This document shows positions 34,398 through 46,540 of a DNA stretch of 64,000 nucleotides, piece by piece. Position 1 is the first letter of the stretch. The number at the start of each line of letters is the position of its first letter. The notes under the pieces were generated by a model. The model was not told where the DNA came from. It did not search any database and saw only the letters and a program-made list of their open reading frames with translations. This stretch comes from Escarpia spicata (Eukaryota > Annelida > Polychaeta > Sabellida > Siboglinidae), in contig OZ023205.1 in NCBI GenBank assembly GCA_963995525.1, positions 51,412,738 through 51,476,737 on the forward strand. Direction: 5' to 3'. The translations under genes were made by a program, and so were the position numbers.

Positions 34398-34640
34398 ATG
34401 GAGAGGGCCTCGTACGGCCTAAGTCCTACTGATATCAGACGTCTGGCATATGACATGACATTGGCCGCGGGGATAAATCACCCCTTCAATCAAATAAACA
34501 AGTTAGCCGAAAACAATGACTCATGGACTTTGTGGAAGATATCTTGGTCTGAGCATTCGTTAGTAGCAAGGAACATACATTTTAAGGGTTGGTGGGTTCA
34601 AAAAATCAAACGCACGAGGCAGTTCTCTACAATCCACGAG
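34398..34640 (+). pseudogene. Second pogo-like transposase fragment (DNA-binding part)
   Basis: SYGLSPTDIRRLAYDMTLAA and GINHPFNQINKLAENNDSW match the Tc5/CENP-B-type helix-turn-helix region of pogo/Tigger transposases (YGL-T-D-RRLAYQLA ... I-HPFN ... AG-DWL). It degrades after about 34,600 and is cut off where the opposite-strand sequence begins. It is clearly a different subfamily from the 2.5 kb element. Confidence 0.6.
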
Positions 34641-35303
34641 GATCAAGGCCTACCCAATGGCGTCCAATATGCAGCCGAAATACAACACCAAATTTTCCGC
34701 GCAATTCAACCCTCTTCATTATGCTACATAACTTTACTTCCGTTGCTGACAAAGACAGCTCTATCTCCTTGTCTGGCACGGACATTTCTTTCAGTGCATT
34801 TTGCACACCCGTGGTCTTCATTCGTTGAACCTCTCCGCCCCTCTTTCGTTTGAATATTGTAATTCCGCACAGCGTGTAGCGGTCAAATTCAGCGTAGGAA
34901 CTTGCGTTGACTATCACCTGTCTTCGTAGCTGTGCCGACTTCGTTTTGACATGGGCGAACAGGGAAAGCAGCTTCAACTTGTTCAACTTGTTGATGTCAA
35001 TTGTCTGGAGTGCACCCGAAGAAATGCTGTCTGTCCACATTAAAGCTCCTCAAACGTCTTGCCGTGTCTCTTCTTCGTTTCATCTTCTTCCATCAACCCC
35101 TCACAGTACAAAATCTTTGCACAATTCTTCAAAGAATAGCCGAAATTGAGGGCAAGGCTAGGTGTTTTGTACTTTCGTGAAATAGCATCATACCCTGCGA
35201 CCTGCTTGACAGCTTCAAGTGTTTCACCGAACTTCTTCGGATCAATGCAATCTTGATTGCTATGGATCTTTGCATTTGGCAGCTGGCGTGCGTTTACAAT
35301 CAA
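34640..35303 (-). pseudogene. Recombinase-like repetitive protein remnant
   Basis: Read from 35,303: RQLPNAKIHSNQDCIDPKKF, YDAISRKYKTPSLALNFGYS, then a frameshift or stop near 35,040. It continues NKLNKLKLLSLFAHVKTKSA, YAEFDRYTLCGITIFKRKRG, GEVQRMK and TEVKLCSIMKRVELRGKFG. The ITIFKRKRGGEV box resembles the first Arg-containing box of tyrosine recombinases, which cut and rejoin DNA, in a multicopy family of invertebrate proteins. That fold assignment is inference from one motif. The frame break makes it a pseudogene. Confidence 0.45.
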
Positions 35304-35503
35304 TCTTGCAAGTTACCGCATTTTGCCACTTACATATTTTTTTCGTTTGTAGTTTTAGTGGCTTTGTTGTTCCAAGTAGACCTAATGTGCGCCGCGTTTA
35401 TTCGTATCGTATGTTATAGTTATGCATGTTATACATGTCTGGTCATTCACGAATTTAGATGAAATGCATAGAAGAAACTATTTTGTATGTACAAACTATA
35501 TAA

Positions 35504-35803
35504 AAAATGAAGACAGGCCTACAGTAACTACACTGGTAATTGGGATGAAACGTAAAATGAAGACAGGCCTGCAGTAACTACCCTGATAACAGGGAGGAAA
35601 CGTAAAATGAAGATAGGCCTGCAGTAACTACATTGGTAACAGGGAAGAAACGTAAAATGAAGACAGGCCAGCAGTAACTACACAGATAACAGGGAGGAAA
35701 CGTAAAATGAAGAGAGGCCTGCAGTAACTACCCTGATAACAGGGAGGAAACGTAAAATTAAGACAGGCCTACAGTAACTACACTGATGACAAAGAGGAAA
35801 TGT
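35504..35803 (+). repeat. Six tandem 50-bp units
   Basis: Exactly 50-bp spacing. Each unit starts AAAATGAAGA and contains AGGCCTGCAGTAACTAC and AGGGAGGAAACGT with few changes. Confidence 0.95.
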
Positions 35804-37200
35804 AAAATGCATGTGTTAAAGATACTAGCAAACATACCCGTCCTCTGACCTGATGACTTTGTACTTCATAAGTGATAGTCGTGCGCGTTGTTTAATCCGG
35901 GAATCAGCTCTATTAAAATGGTCCGAACCTTGTTTTAATATATAAAGTAGTTTTCTTACTGCATTCCAACAGTATTTAACCTGCTGACCCAAAAGCGTGA
36001 CCGTTTTGTAAAATAAATGTTTAAGTGTGCCGCTTTTAGAATATAGCCATTTTACCACAAAATAGCCTCAGTCCAAAATACGAAGTGACAATTGCTTTAA
36101 TGGCAATACAGTTGTTTTGCCCCAGTTGCACACTGCTGCGAGTTACAACTTTTGTTTCGACACCGCTCTGAATGTTACATCCGTGGGGTCGTAGATTAAT
36201 CCTTGACAATTTGGCGCCAGAGGTGCAAGCCGTCTGTGAGGAAAACGTTAACATACCCGCATACACACATACCTATGCTAGCCCGATTATACTTAGATAA
36301 CATTTGAACACTAAACTACTACTGGCGACCTAACAACAGAACAATATTACGACTTTTCAAAGAAGGTTAATATTTTTGCGTTTGGGAATTATTATTTCCC
36401 AAATTACTTATTGTAATATCGAAAAATCATCCATATATAACGGCTGTTCTCAAATAAGTTGTTGTTTTATGAGAAACACTGTGGTATTTCCTTTCAGTTA
36501 ATTGTAATATGTGCCGACAAGCTAGACACTGTTAGTTCCTGGGAACGCCCATGCATTTCGGGTTGCTGTGCGTAAGTTTCTGTAGCCGTCACTAATGCAC
36601 AAAACCGATGTTAAATCAATGAACTAATTACCTGAAACTACCACACGCTACGGCAATGAATGGGACAGTCACACGTTGGATACACCCAGAACCGAAGACG
36701 GTTGTAAACGGCACATGTTTGGGTTAGTGCGTTGACTCAAACAGTTGTAAAAGTGTCAGTGCTTTCCACACCTCGAGCGCTATGAAATGCTTTAGTCGAA
36801 GATGCAGTAATTTGATCAGATTCTAGATGATTTTATAATAAAAACGGTGTTGCGCGCTTTCTTAGCGGGTAAATAAATGCTTGCAAATACTACTACTTAA
36901 ATAGTAACAGTATTTGGCAATACCCCAGCTAAAATACCATCTGATCACTTATTAATGTAGTAATAAAACATTTGAAAAGACTATTTAATTTCGCTACATA
37001 CTTATTACGACGTGTATATTCATTCGGGCCCATGCATTCTGTCAACGGGCTTTGCAAGCTATAGTATTCGTTATCAAGAAACTGTGATAAATGTCGGTAC
37101 ACACGCACACACACAAATAGATACACCTGAGACAGTCGCCATCTTAGAATTTCTCCATGTGTGCCCCGGCGTGCCCCGTCCCCACCATGGCGGCTCATCG
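35804..37200. other. No recognised gene; contains module M copy 3
   Basis: Outside the module at 36,121-36,270 (separate entry) I see only chance frames. Confidence 0.4.
36186..36270 (-). repeat. Microsatellite-associated module M, copy 3
   Basis: On the minus strand a short GTAT/GTGT tract is followed by GTTAACGTTTTCCTCACAGA, CGGCTTGCACCTCTGGCGCC and GATTAATCTACGA, colinear with copy 1 at 19,233-19,305. Confidence 0.7.
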
Positions 37201-37334
37201 AAAAAAACCTTAAATACTACTCCCGTGTGATACTACACTACTCCACGTATCACGTAACTGCCGAATGGACGCCACGATAACGAATAGTTGGAGTGTTGCT
37301 TTTTGGCTACTCACACCCTTAATATATAATTTTG

Positions 37335-37470
37335 CATGAGCACTTTTAAACCTAGAAAAAAGACCTGAAATGTGGCAACCGCTTGCATGGACAATTTTAG
37401 CACTCATATTACACTTCCTAGTGGTAATATAGTATCCCCAGTCACGTACATATTTATAGTCAGTATTGGA
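37335..37470 (+). repeat. Inverted counterpart of 33,530-33,650
   Basis: GCTTGCATGGACAATTTTAG and TAATATAGTATCCCCAGTCA match the complement of the 33.5 kb frame. One in-frame stop separates it from coding. Confidence 0.7.
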
Positions 37471-37701
37471 ACATACTGACTATAAATGGCTAGTATAGTT
37501 GAGGTATTGTGCATTTCTGATTTCATATCCCCTATTTCAACATATTGGTTTATATTTGCTTTATCATTTATAATTAAATTAAAGCTATTCCTTTTACACC
37601 ACAATATTCTAATTTATGTAGTGATATATTTTGACCTAGTGTATCAAACACATTGGAAAAATACAGATAAGTATTTGTAGGACTTTGATTTGTACCTATG
37701 T

Positions 37702-37915
37702 TAGGCCGACCTCTTCTCGGTTGACTTGACGGTTTCCACAGAACTTTGTTATGTCGTCACTACAAATCACACGACTTGCCAGACTTAAGCAACGTTGCCA
37801 CGCATTGTTGAAATCAATGGTAACGTGACGTATTGGATGGTGACTGACACGCCTTGATACATTATCGATAAGTGTTTTCTCGAGAGTTCGTGTGGGTGTC
37901 CATGACCAAGACAGT
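37702..37915 (+). repeat. Dispersed repeat family T, copy 2
   Basis: Direct-orientation match to 32,552-32,770. It is followed immediately by inverted R1 copy b. Confidence 0.75.
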
Positions 37916-37924
37916 CGAAACCTA

Positions 37925-38265
37925 GCGGATTTCACCAACTGATGTAGGTGCATTTTGTCGTCCGATAGACGGCGACACTGGAGCGGAATAGGAACGATAC
38001 ACACCGGACGACCTATAGAAAGTCGGAAACTCGTAAATCCTGTTCTGTTATGTAGGAGATCTGTCAGAAATTATTGACGTTTAACGGATACATAGCATTG
38101 CGCTTTGTCGTGGAATATTTCATTTACGGTATTCCCAAACAAATAACTATATCAAACGTCAATCAAATACGAAATATAAAATAAATTTGTCGTTTGGATA
38201 TATATTATATATAAGTCCATAAAGCATGATGTGTTTAATTGGCACGTAAGCGGACCTCGTTGAAC
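37925..38265 (-). repeat. Dispersed repeat family R1, copy b (inverted)
   Basis: Reverse complement of 455-765 with only scattered mismatches, extending to the TATATATAATATATATCC stretch and GCCAATTAA at the far edge. Confidence 0.85.
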
Positions 38266-39580
38266 ACCAGCACTATTACCAAAAACATATCGTAATATCA
38301 CGAACATCGTAACAAAAGAGGGGCGAAGTCAAAACTCATGTTATGCTTTGTAAGATGCAACCTTTTATCAACCAGGCTAACTACTAGCCTGGTAAATATA
38401 TATTGCTACCAATGAGAAAGAATTAATAAAATGCTATGTCTATATGGACATAGACAATTGCTTAATTCTCTTAATTACGATATATAAATTACTGTTGTTG
38501 TTATATGTCGATAGTCACAATAACCAAGGCCCAAATTGTAAATAATCCGACAAATATAATCATACTTCGACAGGAGAAGGGTGACCGCTTTTAATATTTT
38601 CATCAACGTACTACCCAGGAGACACTCTGTGGCTCCACATGGTGGACCGGGAACAAGGTACACGAGTGTACAGGTGCGACCCAATGCGGATATGCTGTGA
38701 ATCACGCCGTCGTAACTGACGTTACTTTGACATGATCGACGGGGTTCCTGGCTGTTCGGGTTTACGACCGTTCTTGTCACGATTCCGTCGCTCGCACCCA
38801 CAAACGGGTCAAACAGGTAAACAGACGAAGGCTGCACGAACGCTTGCGATCTCGCATCTCCGTCTCAGAATCACGTAAGTTGCCGATATTGGATTTTGTT
38901 TAATATCCTATTCAGTGTAGACGGTGTTTATTTGCTCTCAGAATCAAAGTAGTCATAGGCCATAAAGGACCAGTGATACGCCAAGTCCAACATATATGTT
39001 TCGTTGTAAGCTACACCCCGATACCGGAAGTAAAACATAGTCACAGTACATGTCATGGCGACTGTTCATGAATGCTGATTAAGACTGATTACAATACCTT
39101 AAATTCATACTTTATTTATATTAACACAACCGTTGTTTAATGATCAAGATTTATCGGTCACCGTAACATAAAGATACAGGTGTAAAATGTGTATACATAT
39201 TGTCCCTTAAGTGTAGTAACTGTGTTTTCGGGTGATTTGACAGAACACTGTCGCCGGAAGTAGTTAACGGCAGTTTTCTTTATTCCAATTAAGTCACATT
39301 TGACAGACACAATTGCATAGACAGGCATATTTATACTTATTGTATAGCATGGTAATGATTTATAGTTTGTATACATCTGCCTATGCTAGCTGTGATTATT
39401 CATGCGTGACAAGCCATATAAATAAACTTTGTTCACTTCAGTCCCTTGTGCGCTGATTGGCTAGATCACGTTGGTATAATTCCCGTGCGGGCAGTTGACC
39501 AGAAAATGGTTTCGAGCATGAACAGCATTCTATAACTGATGGAGACAGCTGTGCGTGATACACTGTTTATGTATAGACAG
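38266..39580. other. No recognised gene
   Basis: Unassigned. A minus-strand frame near 38,475-38,837 shows no domain. Confidence 0.4.
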
Positions 39581-39584
39581 CAGG

Positions 39585-39860
39585 GACGTCGCTAGGCATA
39601 AGTACACGTGGAAGCACAATGCTATGTAAAGTATAGCCGTCGGGACCGGGGGCAGCCCCGCGGTTCCGGCGCACCCTAGGCCCCGAGGGTGGGGGTCTGA
39701 GTCCCATAATTTTGGTGGGGGCTGAAGAATTTCATCCCCAAATATTATGGCAAAATAGTGCGGTTGAAGGTTTTAGTGAATTCAAAATGGGGGTGCAGTT
39801 GAAGGGTTTTGGTGAGCTTCTGCACCACCCGAATATTCAACACATCCTTACACCTATGTA
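39585..39860 (+). mobile_element. GC-rich TE end, possibly hAT-like
   Basis: Begins CAGGGACGTCGCTAGGC, close to the CAGGGGCGTAGCTAGG-type termini of many hAT transposons. A GC-rich patch (39,635-39,720) and two related GGTG-GG..TGAAG stretches follow. I could not find the opposite terminus, so class and extent are tentative. Confidence 0.35.
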
Positions 39861-41460
39861 AGGGAGGATCTGGTAGTCCGAAACTCTGTCTAGATGCAGT
39901 TGGAAGCATTTTTAAGTCGAACTAAAACATAAAAAGAGCATTGGAACATGTGACTCCTACATTGACCATTGAACTTGCTTTCTAAACATTCAGGCGCACA
40001 AGAAGTTACCTTATAATAATAATTATTATTATTATCAGATGACATCCATCTCTGATACACACTGGATATAAATATTTAATGTAGCATAGCAACATTCACT
40101 GATGTCTGGATAACATGTGTTTAATTTATTTTTGGTCAAATTTGTCTGCTAGCTCTACTATCAAACAACGCATTCCACGCCCTGCTGTAGCTGTGAGAAT
40201 ACAGAGGCTGCATCATTGGCTGCCGGTACAACGACACACTGTTTGACCTGTAATAGACTGATGAAGTAGACTATGATGGACATGGACACTATATGGTCAC
40301 TACTGTTACGATGAAGTCAAATTTCTTGATAGATAATTAACGTAGGGGTATGTCGTCCCAACGCATCTTTAAAATTGCAAAGGACAGTGAATACAACAGA
40401 GGATGCAGACGTCAATGTGTACAGTGTATTTCTACAAATGACCCGTCTTGTCTCACAAAACGAATGCAGCGTGCACTCCACGCTAGATGTTATTTTGACA
40501 GCTCCATCATATCACTGAGTGTATACCTTTGCCACAAAATTCCATATTCTTCCTGTGGAACTATATACTTTGTGGCCAATGCTTCACCAAATATACTAGC
40601 GCTTCAACAAATCCAAGACGTTCACTTGGGATGCGAGAAGAAGCCGCATCCATTGCAGATACTTTCTGGGAAAGACTTAAAGCGAATTGTCTGACATATA
40701 TTAAAACACTTATACTTTCAATAATTTGTGTCCACGTTGATGAACAAATGAATTAATAGAGTGACTCCTGTTAGCTTCAAGAAAGGTATGTGTATTATTG
40801 TTGTGCATTGGCTTTCCAATTTTATAAAGCTAGATCTAGGTTAAGCTTCGTGCATTCTCGAAGGTAACAGTGATACATCCTTCTTCGTCAATGGCTTTCC
40901 CATGTTCTTCACCATTGACCATCACTTATCCCACTTACCCACAAGCTAGTTACTAATTAACAATAGCAATATCAGCTGCATCAACATTTATTTTATGATT
41001 TAAATTATTATAAAAACTAACTTGCCGAGATCCCTTGCAGATGTAAGTCTAGTTCAACGCCACCCTTAAGGGCTTGTATGCTATCACCTTACTGATTTCA
41101 TAGTGGATACATGCTCCTGTTAGTGTCACCCCACAGAAGTGGTCAAACGTTAACAAATTGTTACAAGTGAATGATGACATAAATTGTATGCTTTGCCTGG
41201 TCACCGGCTTGCTTGCTGGCTATTTACCAGCGGCAGCGTCTTCTAGTTTTTCTAAAAACGTTATCCTGTGTCGTCAAATATTATTTAATTGTTACAAGTT
41301 AGTGATTACATTTTCTTTGCTAAGGGGTACCACGTTATCAGTGCTTCCAGCATCCACTGTCTTAAATGTAACTGTTGGTTTTTTGGAAACACCTTGCGTA
41401 CGGCTAGCTATGCCACTGGACAATTATATCAAATATGGCTTGTGTAATAGCTCTGCATCA
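39861..41460. other. No recognised gene
   Basis: Includes a TAA/TTA run near 40,017-40,037. The open frame at 40,350-40,694 has no domain I recognise. Confidence 0.4.
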
Positions 41461-41464
41461 CGCC

Positions 41465-41985
41465 CACCTTTCTGTGTGAAATCGTTCTTGTTGACCCTTT
41501 CCCCAATTCCGCGACAACAGGTTTTCTATGAAATTGCTAAAGGGGTGGTCATACATAAAACATCATAGATTAGTTGTTGTATATTTCAGGAGGATGAAAA
41601 TCCGAAACAAAATATGGCTGATTTGTTGTGCGTCCCACCCGTATCAAAGGTATCTTAATATCTTACGAATTGTGAATGTTATGGCATTTCATCTAGCACA
41701 TTTCCAAATGCAATACACGCCGTTCAGATTATTTTCAATAACAAAAACCACTTAAAGATCTGGCTAATGACCTCAGGAATTCTCATTCGATATATCTTGC
41801 CCCAGAAAGTTGGCCAACATCCCTAGACATGGAGAATATGTCGGTGTGAAAATACGTCTGTGTGAAATTACTCTTTTTAACCCTAACCCCATTTCTGCGA
41901 CAACACGTTTTATGTGAAATGGCTAAAGGGGTAGCCATACACAAACAATAATAAATTAGCTATTATACATACCAGGCGACATATA
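41465..41985 (-). repeat. About 360-bp repeat family, two minus-strand copies
   Basis: 41,465-41,745 and 41,770-41,985 are complements of the units at 42,785-43,820 (TTTCACACAG, CGCGGAA/GCAGAAATGGGG, GAAATGCCATAACATTCAC and AAGATATTAAGATAC are shared). The second copy is partial. Confidence 0.8.
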
Positions 41986-41989
41986 AAAA

Positions 41990-42700
41990 GTGGACACAAC
42001 GTTGTTGGTGGTCCACAACCATTGATACCCAGAGCTGCTGATGCACAGGAAACCAAGGAATCAGCACATGTTTCCCGATATCAGAAAATAATATACCACT
42101 TCCTAGACAGGCAAATGCAGATAATCAGACAATTTCAAACGATACCGGTTTCAATATCAGAAAGAGAGACTTGGTAAACATCTCAGAAGACGTAGGACAT
42201 CGGTTACTTGCCTACGATCAAATGCACCAGCGACTCAGCTGCCCACTGTGATTGGAATCCTGAAACGGACAGAGAGAACTACAATTGCAAATAATTGTTC
42301 TAGGGATGGGATAAGCCCACTGGGTAAAAGCTGCAGAAATCCCATGGAAACGCAAACCGCCACGTCCGTATTATCCGAAGAATAAGGTTGATCCACACCA
42401 CCTACAATGTCCTAGCCATAATGGGAAAGCGGTATCGGGATGCTGGTACAAGGAGATATGCATTGAGTCAGGGATTGTTGAAGAAGGGTCAGTTAGTGAA
42501 GTCTTCGATGGCAAGATATACAACCGAGCTGTCATGTTGTACAAGTACATCTATGAAACACTAATGAGAGTAGCACGCACAGGTATAGTTCATCGTGTGT
42601 GGGTAGACATCACGAGAAGAAATCAGCAATCAGCAATCAGCTTGGTCCGAGACCGAATGAACAGCATGACTGAAGAATTGTGCCAACAAAACTAAGACAA
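41990..42700 (+). pseudogene. Fragment of an unknown repetitive protein family
   Basis: Two frames together carry LAIMGKRYRDAG, then ICIESGIVEEGSVSEVFDGK and YNRAVMLYKYIYETLMRVA. I recall this ESG-IA-GSV ... YNRAVR-HKL-YEA-MRL signature from multicopy uncharacterised proteins of invertebrates. Stops and a frameshift near 42,450 show decay. It sits between oppositely oriented 360-bp repeats. Confidence 0.45.
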
Positions 42701-42784
42701 CGCGCTGCATTAATGCCTAATATGCGTAAATAATAACAATAATAATGACGTTCAATAAACATTCTGGTGCATCAAAAACCTTGA

Positions 42785-43820
42785 GATGTCATTTCTTTAG
42801 ATGAAAGCCTGAATGGCATACATTGCGTCTTGAGATGCGTTAGACAAAACAGTTCTGATTAACGTGTGAAGCACGACACTTCAGCCATATTGGATCCAAT
42901 TGTCATACTTCTGCGATATATAATAACCGTGCTATTATGGTTGGTGTATGGTCAGCCCTTTATCAATTTCATAGATGACGTGTTGTCTCGGAAATGGGGA
43001 AAGGGTTACAGAGAGCGATTTCACACAGAAATATGTGCATGCTGCAGTGCTTTCACATGTTTTCCATCTGATGTAAGCAAACATTCTTCTGGGGGTAATT
43101 AGAACCTTGAAGGGGCATACATGATGTTACTAGTCAGAACGTTAGGTGAATTTTGTTGTATAAAAAATGAATGGCGTGGATTGCATTTTGAGATGTGGTA
43201 TGAAATGCCATAACATCAACATTTCTTAAGATATTAAGATACTTTAGAAATAATTGTCACGCAAGACACATCAGACATAATGTTTCCAATTGGCATCTCC
43301 TGAGATGAATAGCGTCTAATCTACCATAATTTACGTATGGCCCCCTTTAGAAATTTATTGGAAAATTTGTTATCGCGGAAATGGCAAAAGGGTTAAAAAG
43401 GTGCGTGATGCAATGTTATCACATACTTTTTATCTCTGGGGATGTAGGTCAACATCCCGGTATTATTTAGAACATTGAATGAGGATACATGATTTTATTA
43501 GCCACAAGTTTAAGCGATTTCTGGTTGAAAACCTGAACGGCATGTTTTGCACTTTGAGGTGTGGTTAATAAAATGGCACAGCTTTAACAATTTAAAACAA
43601 AATTCAATTGTTTAGTGTGAAACTTGACACTTCAGCCACATCGTGTCCACTTTTCATTCTCCTGTGATGTATAAGGACTATTGTATAACGGTTTGTATAT
43701 GACCACCCCTTTTGTAATTTAGTAGAAAACGTAATATTGCTGAAATGGGGATAGTGTTAAACAAAGTTAGTGCGGCAATGCTATTGCCCATTTTCTATCT
43801 CTTAGGATGCATGTCTAGCA
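42785..43820 (+). repeat. About 360-bp repeat family, three plus-strand tandem copies
   Basis: The shared word GAAYGGC recurs at 42,811, 43,169 and 43,535 (spacing 358 and 366 bp). Each unit carries TTTGAGATGTG-like, GACACTTCAGCCA/GACACATCAGACA, TCTGCGATATATAA-like and CGGAAATGGGGAAAGGGTTA blocks in order. Confidence 0.85.
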
Positions 43821-44177
43821 AAAAATTCACTGTGAGTAGTCTTCCATAAAAATGTACCGGTTGCCCAAATTTAGGGTCCTGGCTCATGGCCTACGCGTAG
43901 AACAAAACACAATTGTTATTGAAATCAGTATAACAACAATGTTTTAGGAGATTGTATGTCCAGGGGTGTTATTCTGGCCATTATATCTTGTGACACAGTT
44001 CATTCACATTGGTGGGGTCAGAATTTGTCTAAATATTTGATTGATTTTGCCAGAAATTGCGTTATTTTATTGCACGAATATTATTATTATTGATGCTAAA
44101 AATTGTCAATGTTGCGTACAACGGCAAATTATGTTCGCAGCGCTGGATTTTAAGTTTATTTAAACGTTCATCATAAC

Positions 44178-44270
44178 ACACACGCTCGCACGCACACACA
44201 CACTCACACACACACACACACATACACACACCACCACCACCACCATCACCACCACACCATACCACACGCA
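44178..44270. repeat. AC / CACCAC microsatellite
   Basis: ACAC with ACGC and ACTC interruptions, then CACCACCAC trinucleotides. Confidence 0.93.
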
Positions 44271-44551
44271 CGCCTTCATTATAGAACGCCTCTGCTGCCA
44301 GTCTACAGCGTGCGCAGTGAAGGTTGTTTCTGGTAAGCCGTTATTAGACGTTCGCTGAAACAATGGCGTACACATAACAGCACGTTATTGTGAATGTGTA
44401 ACGATGTTATGTGTTTCCATAAATTTGGTAAATATTGCTATTACGACTGTCGTATATGAGCTACCGTATCACCCCTTCCGGAGACGTGCATTTTTATATT
44501 ATGTGTAACTAGTAAGAAAGAATAACATAACATGCCTGTGTTTATTTACGC

Positions 44552-46540
44552 TTAATGTGTACAGTGGTACAGGAGGCGCCGTAACTCGGTGCCCATGCAA
44601 CTTCTCGAAGCGTCATCGGCAGGATTCTCCTTTCCTGGGATATGTCTCCACTGTTCTGAATTTGAAGAATCCCTGATCTCCGTCACCCTGTTTGCCACAT
44701 ACGTTTTGAATCGTCGTGTGTCATTCCGTATGTACTGCATAGTTATTCTAGAGTATGTCCAGAAAACAACCCTTGCAATACGTAAATCAATCTCCTTCCT
44801 AATGAGACTATCCATCCTCCCGGCTACGACTGCTGCTTGCAGTTCCAACCTCGGCACAGTAACACATGGGGTTGGCGCCGTCCGACTCTTTGCTGCGACG
44901 AAGGAGCATTCAAGTTGGCCAGCTGCATCCACCTTCCGCAAATAGGACACCGTTCCATATCCTATTTCCGATGCGTAAGCAAAGTGATGAAGTTCAATGT
45001 GAGCGGACCCTTCTCGTCTGAAGTAGCATCTAGGAACCCGAATTCCTTCCAAGTTACCTAGGTTTGCTTTCCACTGCTCCCATTCTGTAAGCAGCTCTCC
45101 AGGCAATTCGTCGTCCCAACCAAGCAGAACTCTCTCAGCCACGAGTGTTACCGGTCCCATCATTCCAAATGGGTCACCGAGGGAACGTACAGCTGAGAGG
45201 CATCCTCTACGCGTGTTTTTATTGCCCATGCTAGTGACTGTAATCCCGAGGGTGTCGGTTTCGATGTCCCATCTCACCCCTAGGGCTCTTTCAGTGGGCA
45301 AATGTTCAAGGTCGAGGTCTTCGCAGTCGGCTGCCCGTTCAGATTCAGGTAGTGCGGCCAACACCTTCTTCGAGTTTGACAGAAATGTTGTCAATCTAAG
45401 TCCTGCTCGGTCTAGCATCCTACCCAGCTGCCTAGGCAAGTTGATGGCTGCATCGGCCGTTGGAAACGACTTCAGCAAATCATCGACATAGAAGTTCCGT
45501 TGTACGGCTTCTGCTACTCGTGGGCCAAAGTCTTCTTCGTTGTCCATAACACACCGTCTCAATCCATACGTGCATGAACTTGGGCTGTCTGTAGCACCAA
45601 ATATATGATGTGTCATCTGATAGGTTGCGGGGGCTTCGTCGAATCCATCTCTCCACCACAGGAACCTCAGAGCATCACAGTCGTGTTTAGGCACCCTGAA
45701 CTGGTGAAGCATCGCTTCGATGTCAGCAGCTACTGCAACTTTATCCTGCCGGAATCTCAGGAGCACTCCCACGAAACTGTTATTCAAATCGGGACCCTGC
45801 ATCAACTCCTGGTTCAGCGAAGTCCCTCCGTATAACGATGGTGTGTCTTAGACAACACGGACCTTTCCGGGCTTATTTGAACTTTCAACTCCATGATGCG
45901 GTGGATACTACGTCCTTGGGGTAGATTAAGCAGCTTCCTCATCGGACAGTAATCTCGCGTAGCCCTTAGTGATGTTGTCAGACATTGCCTTGCTGTACTT
46001 TCTTGCAAACTCTGGCTTCTGCTTGAAGCGTTTGCCCAGAAGATCGAGTCTCTTCTTTGCCACAACCCTGTTGTTTGGCAATGCGGGGTGTTCATCTCTC
46101 CAAAGCAAACCAATCTCGTACTGTCCATCAAACAATTTCTTGTGCAACATGTTCAACGCCCTTTTGCCCTCCAAAGACATGCTCTTACAGTCATCGCTCT
46201 CCAACCCATGTTTCTCCAACTGCCAGAACCGCTCCACAGAATTGTCCATGGTCATTTCGCTTGGACGAATACATCTTTTGGATCTATGCTGTCGTGGTCA
46301 CAATTAGGTGAGAAGAAATATGATCGCTTGGTCAAGAAGTTGATGCTAACATCAGATTCCGATTCATAGTGGGTTGGTCCAGCAACGCACAAGGCAAGCG
46401 GCGTCCTTACGGCATACGGTTGAGTGTTTGGGTCATCGCCATGGCAGCTTTCCAAAGCTGCGTGTGCCCACGGCACATCCTCGCCGATGAGTATTGACAC
46501 CGATTCCTCCTCAACAGGATTGTGTGACATGTTCACATGG
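44552..46540 (-). mobile_element. BEL/Pao LTR retrotransposon pol remnant
   Basis: Read from 46,536: ILIGEDVPWAHAALE (protease-region end), LCVAGPTH, then FWQLEKHGLES and WRDEHPALPNNRVVAKKRL (pre-RT linker). GPDLNNSFVGVLLRFRQDKV follows, then the RT with FLWWRDG and NFYVDDLLKSFPT, and finally RNase H-like sequence (FAYASEIGYGTVSYL; VPRLELQAAVVAG). These motif words are specific to Pao-type pol. The 417-residue RT frame (45,805-44,552) is open, but a frame change lies near 45,840-45,930 and gag, integrase and LTRs were not found, so it is a dead internal fragment. The element family is known from animal genomes. Confidence 0.9.

Noticed and set aside
35504..35803. CRISPR-like 50-bp periodicity
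   Set aside because: The whole 50 bp is conserved between units, so there are no variable spacers.
38475..38837. 120-residue minus-strand frame
   Set aside because: No domain, no repeat partner and no splice context; likely chance.
40350..40694. Possible hAT transposase C-terminus near a hAT-like terminus
   Set aside because: The residues do not show the hAT dimerisation motif when read carefully.
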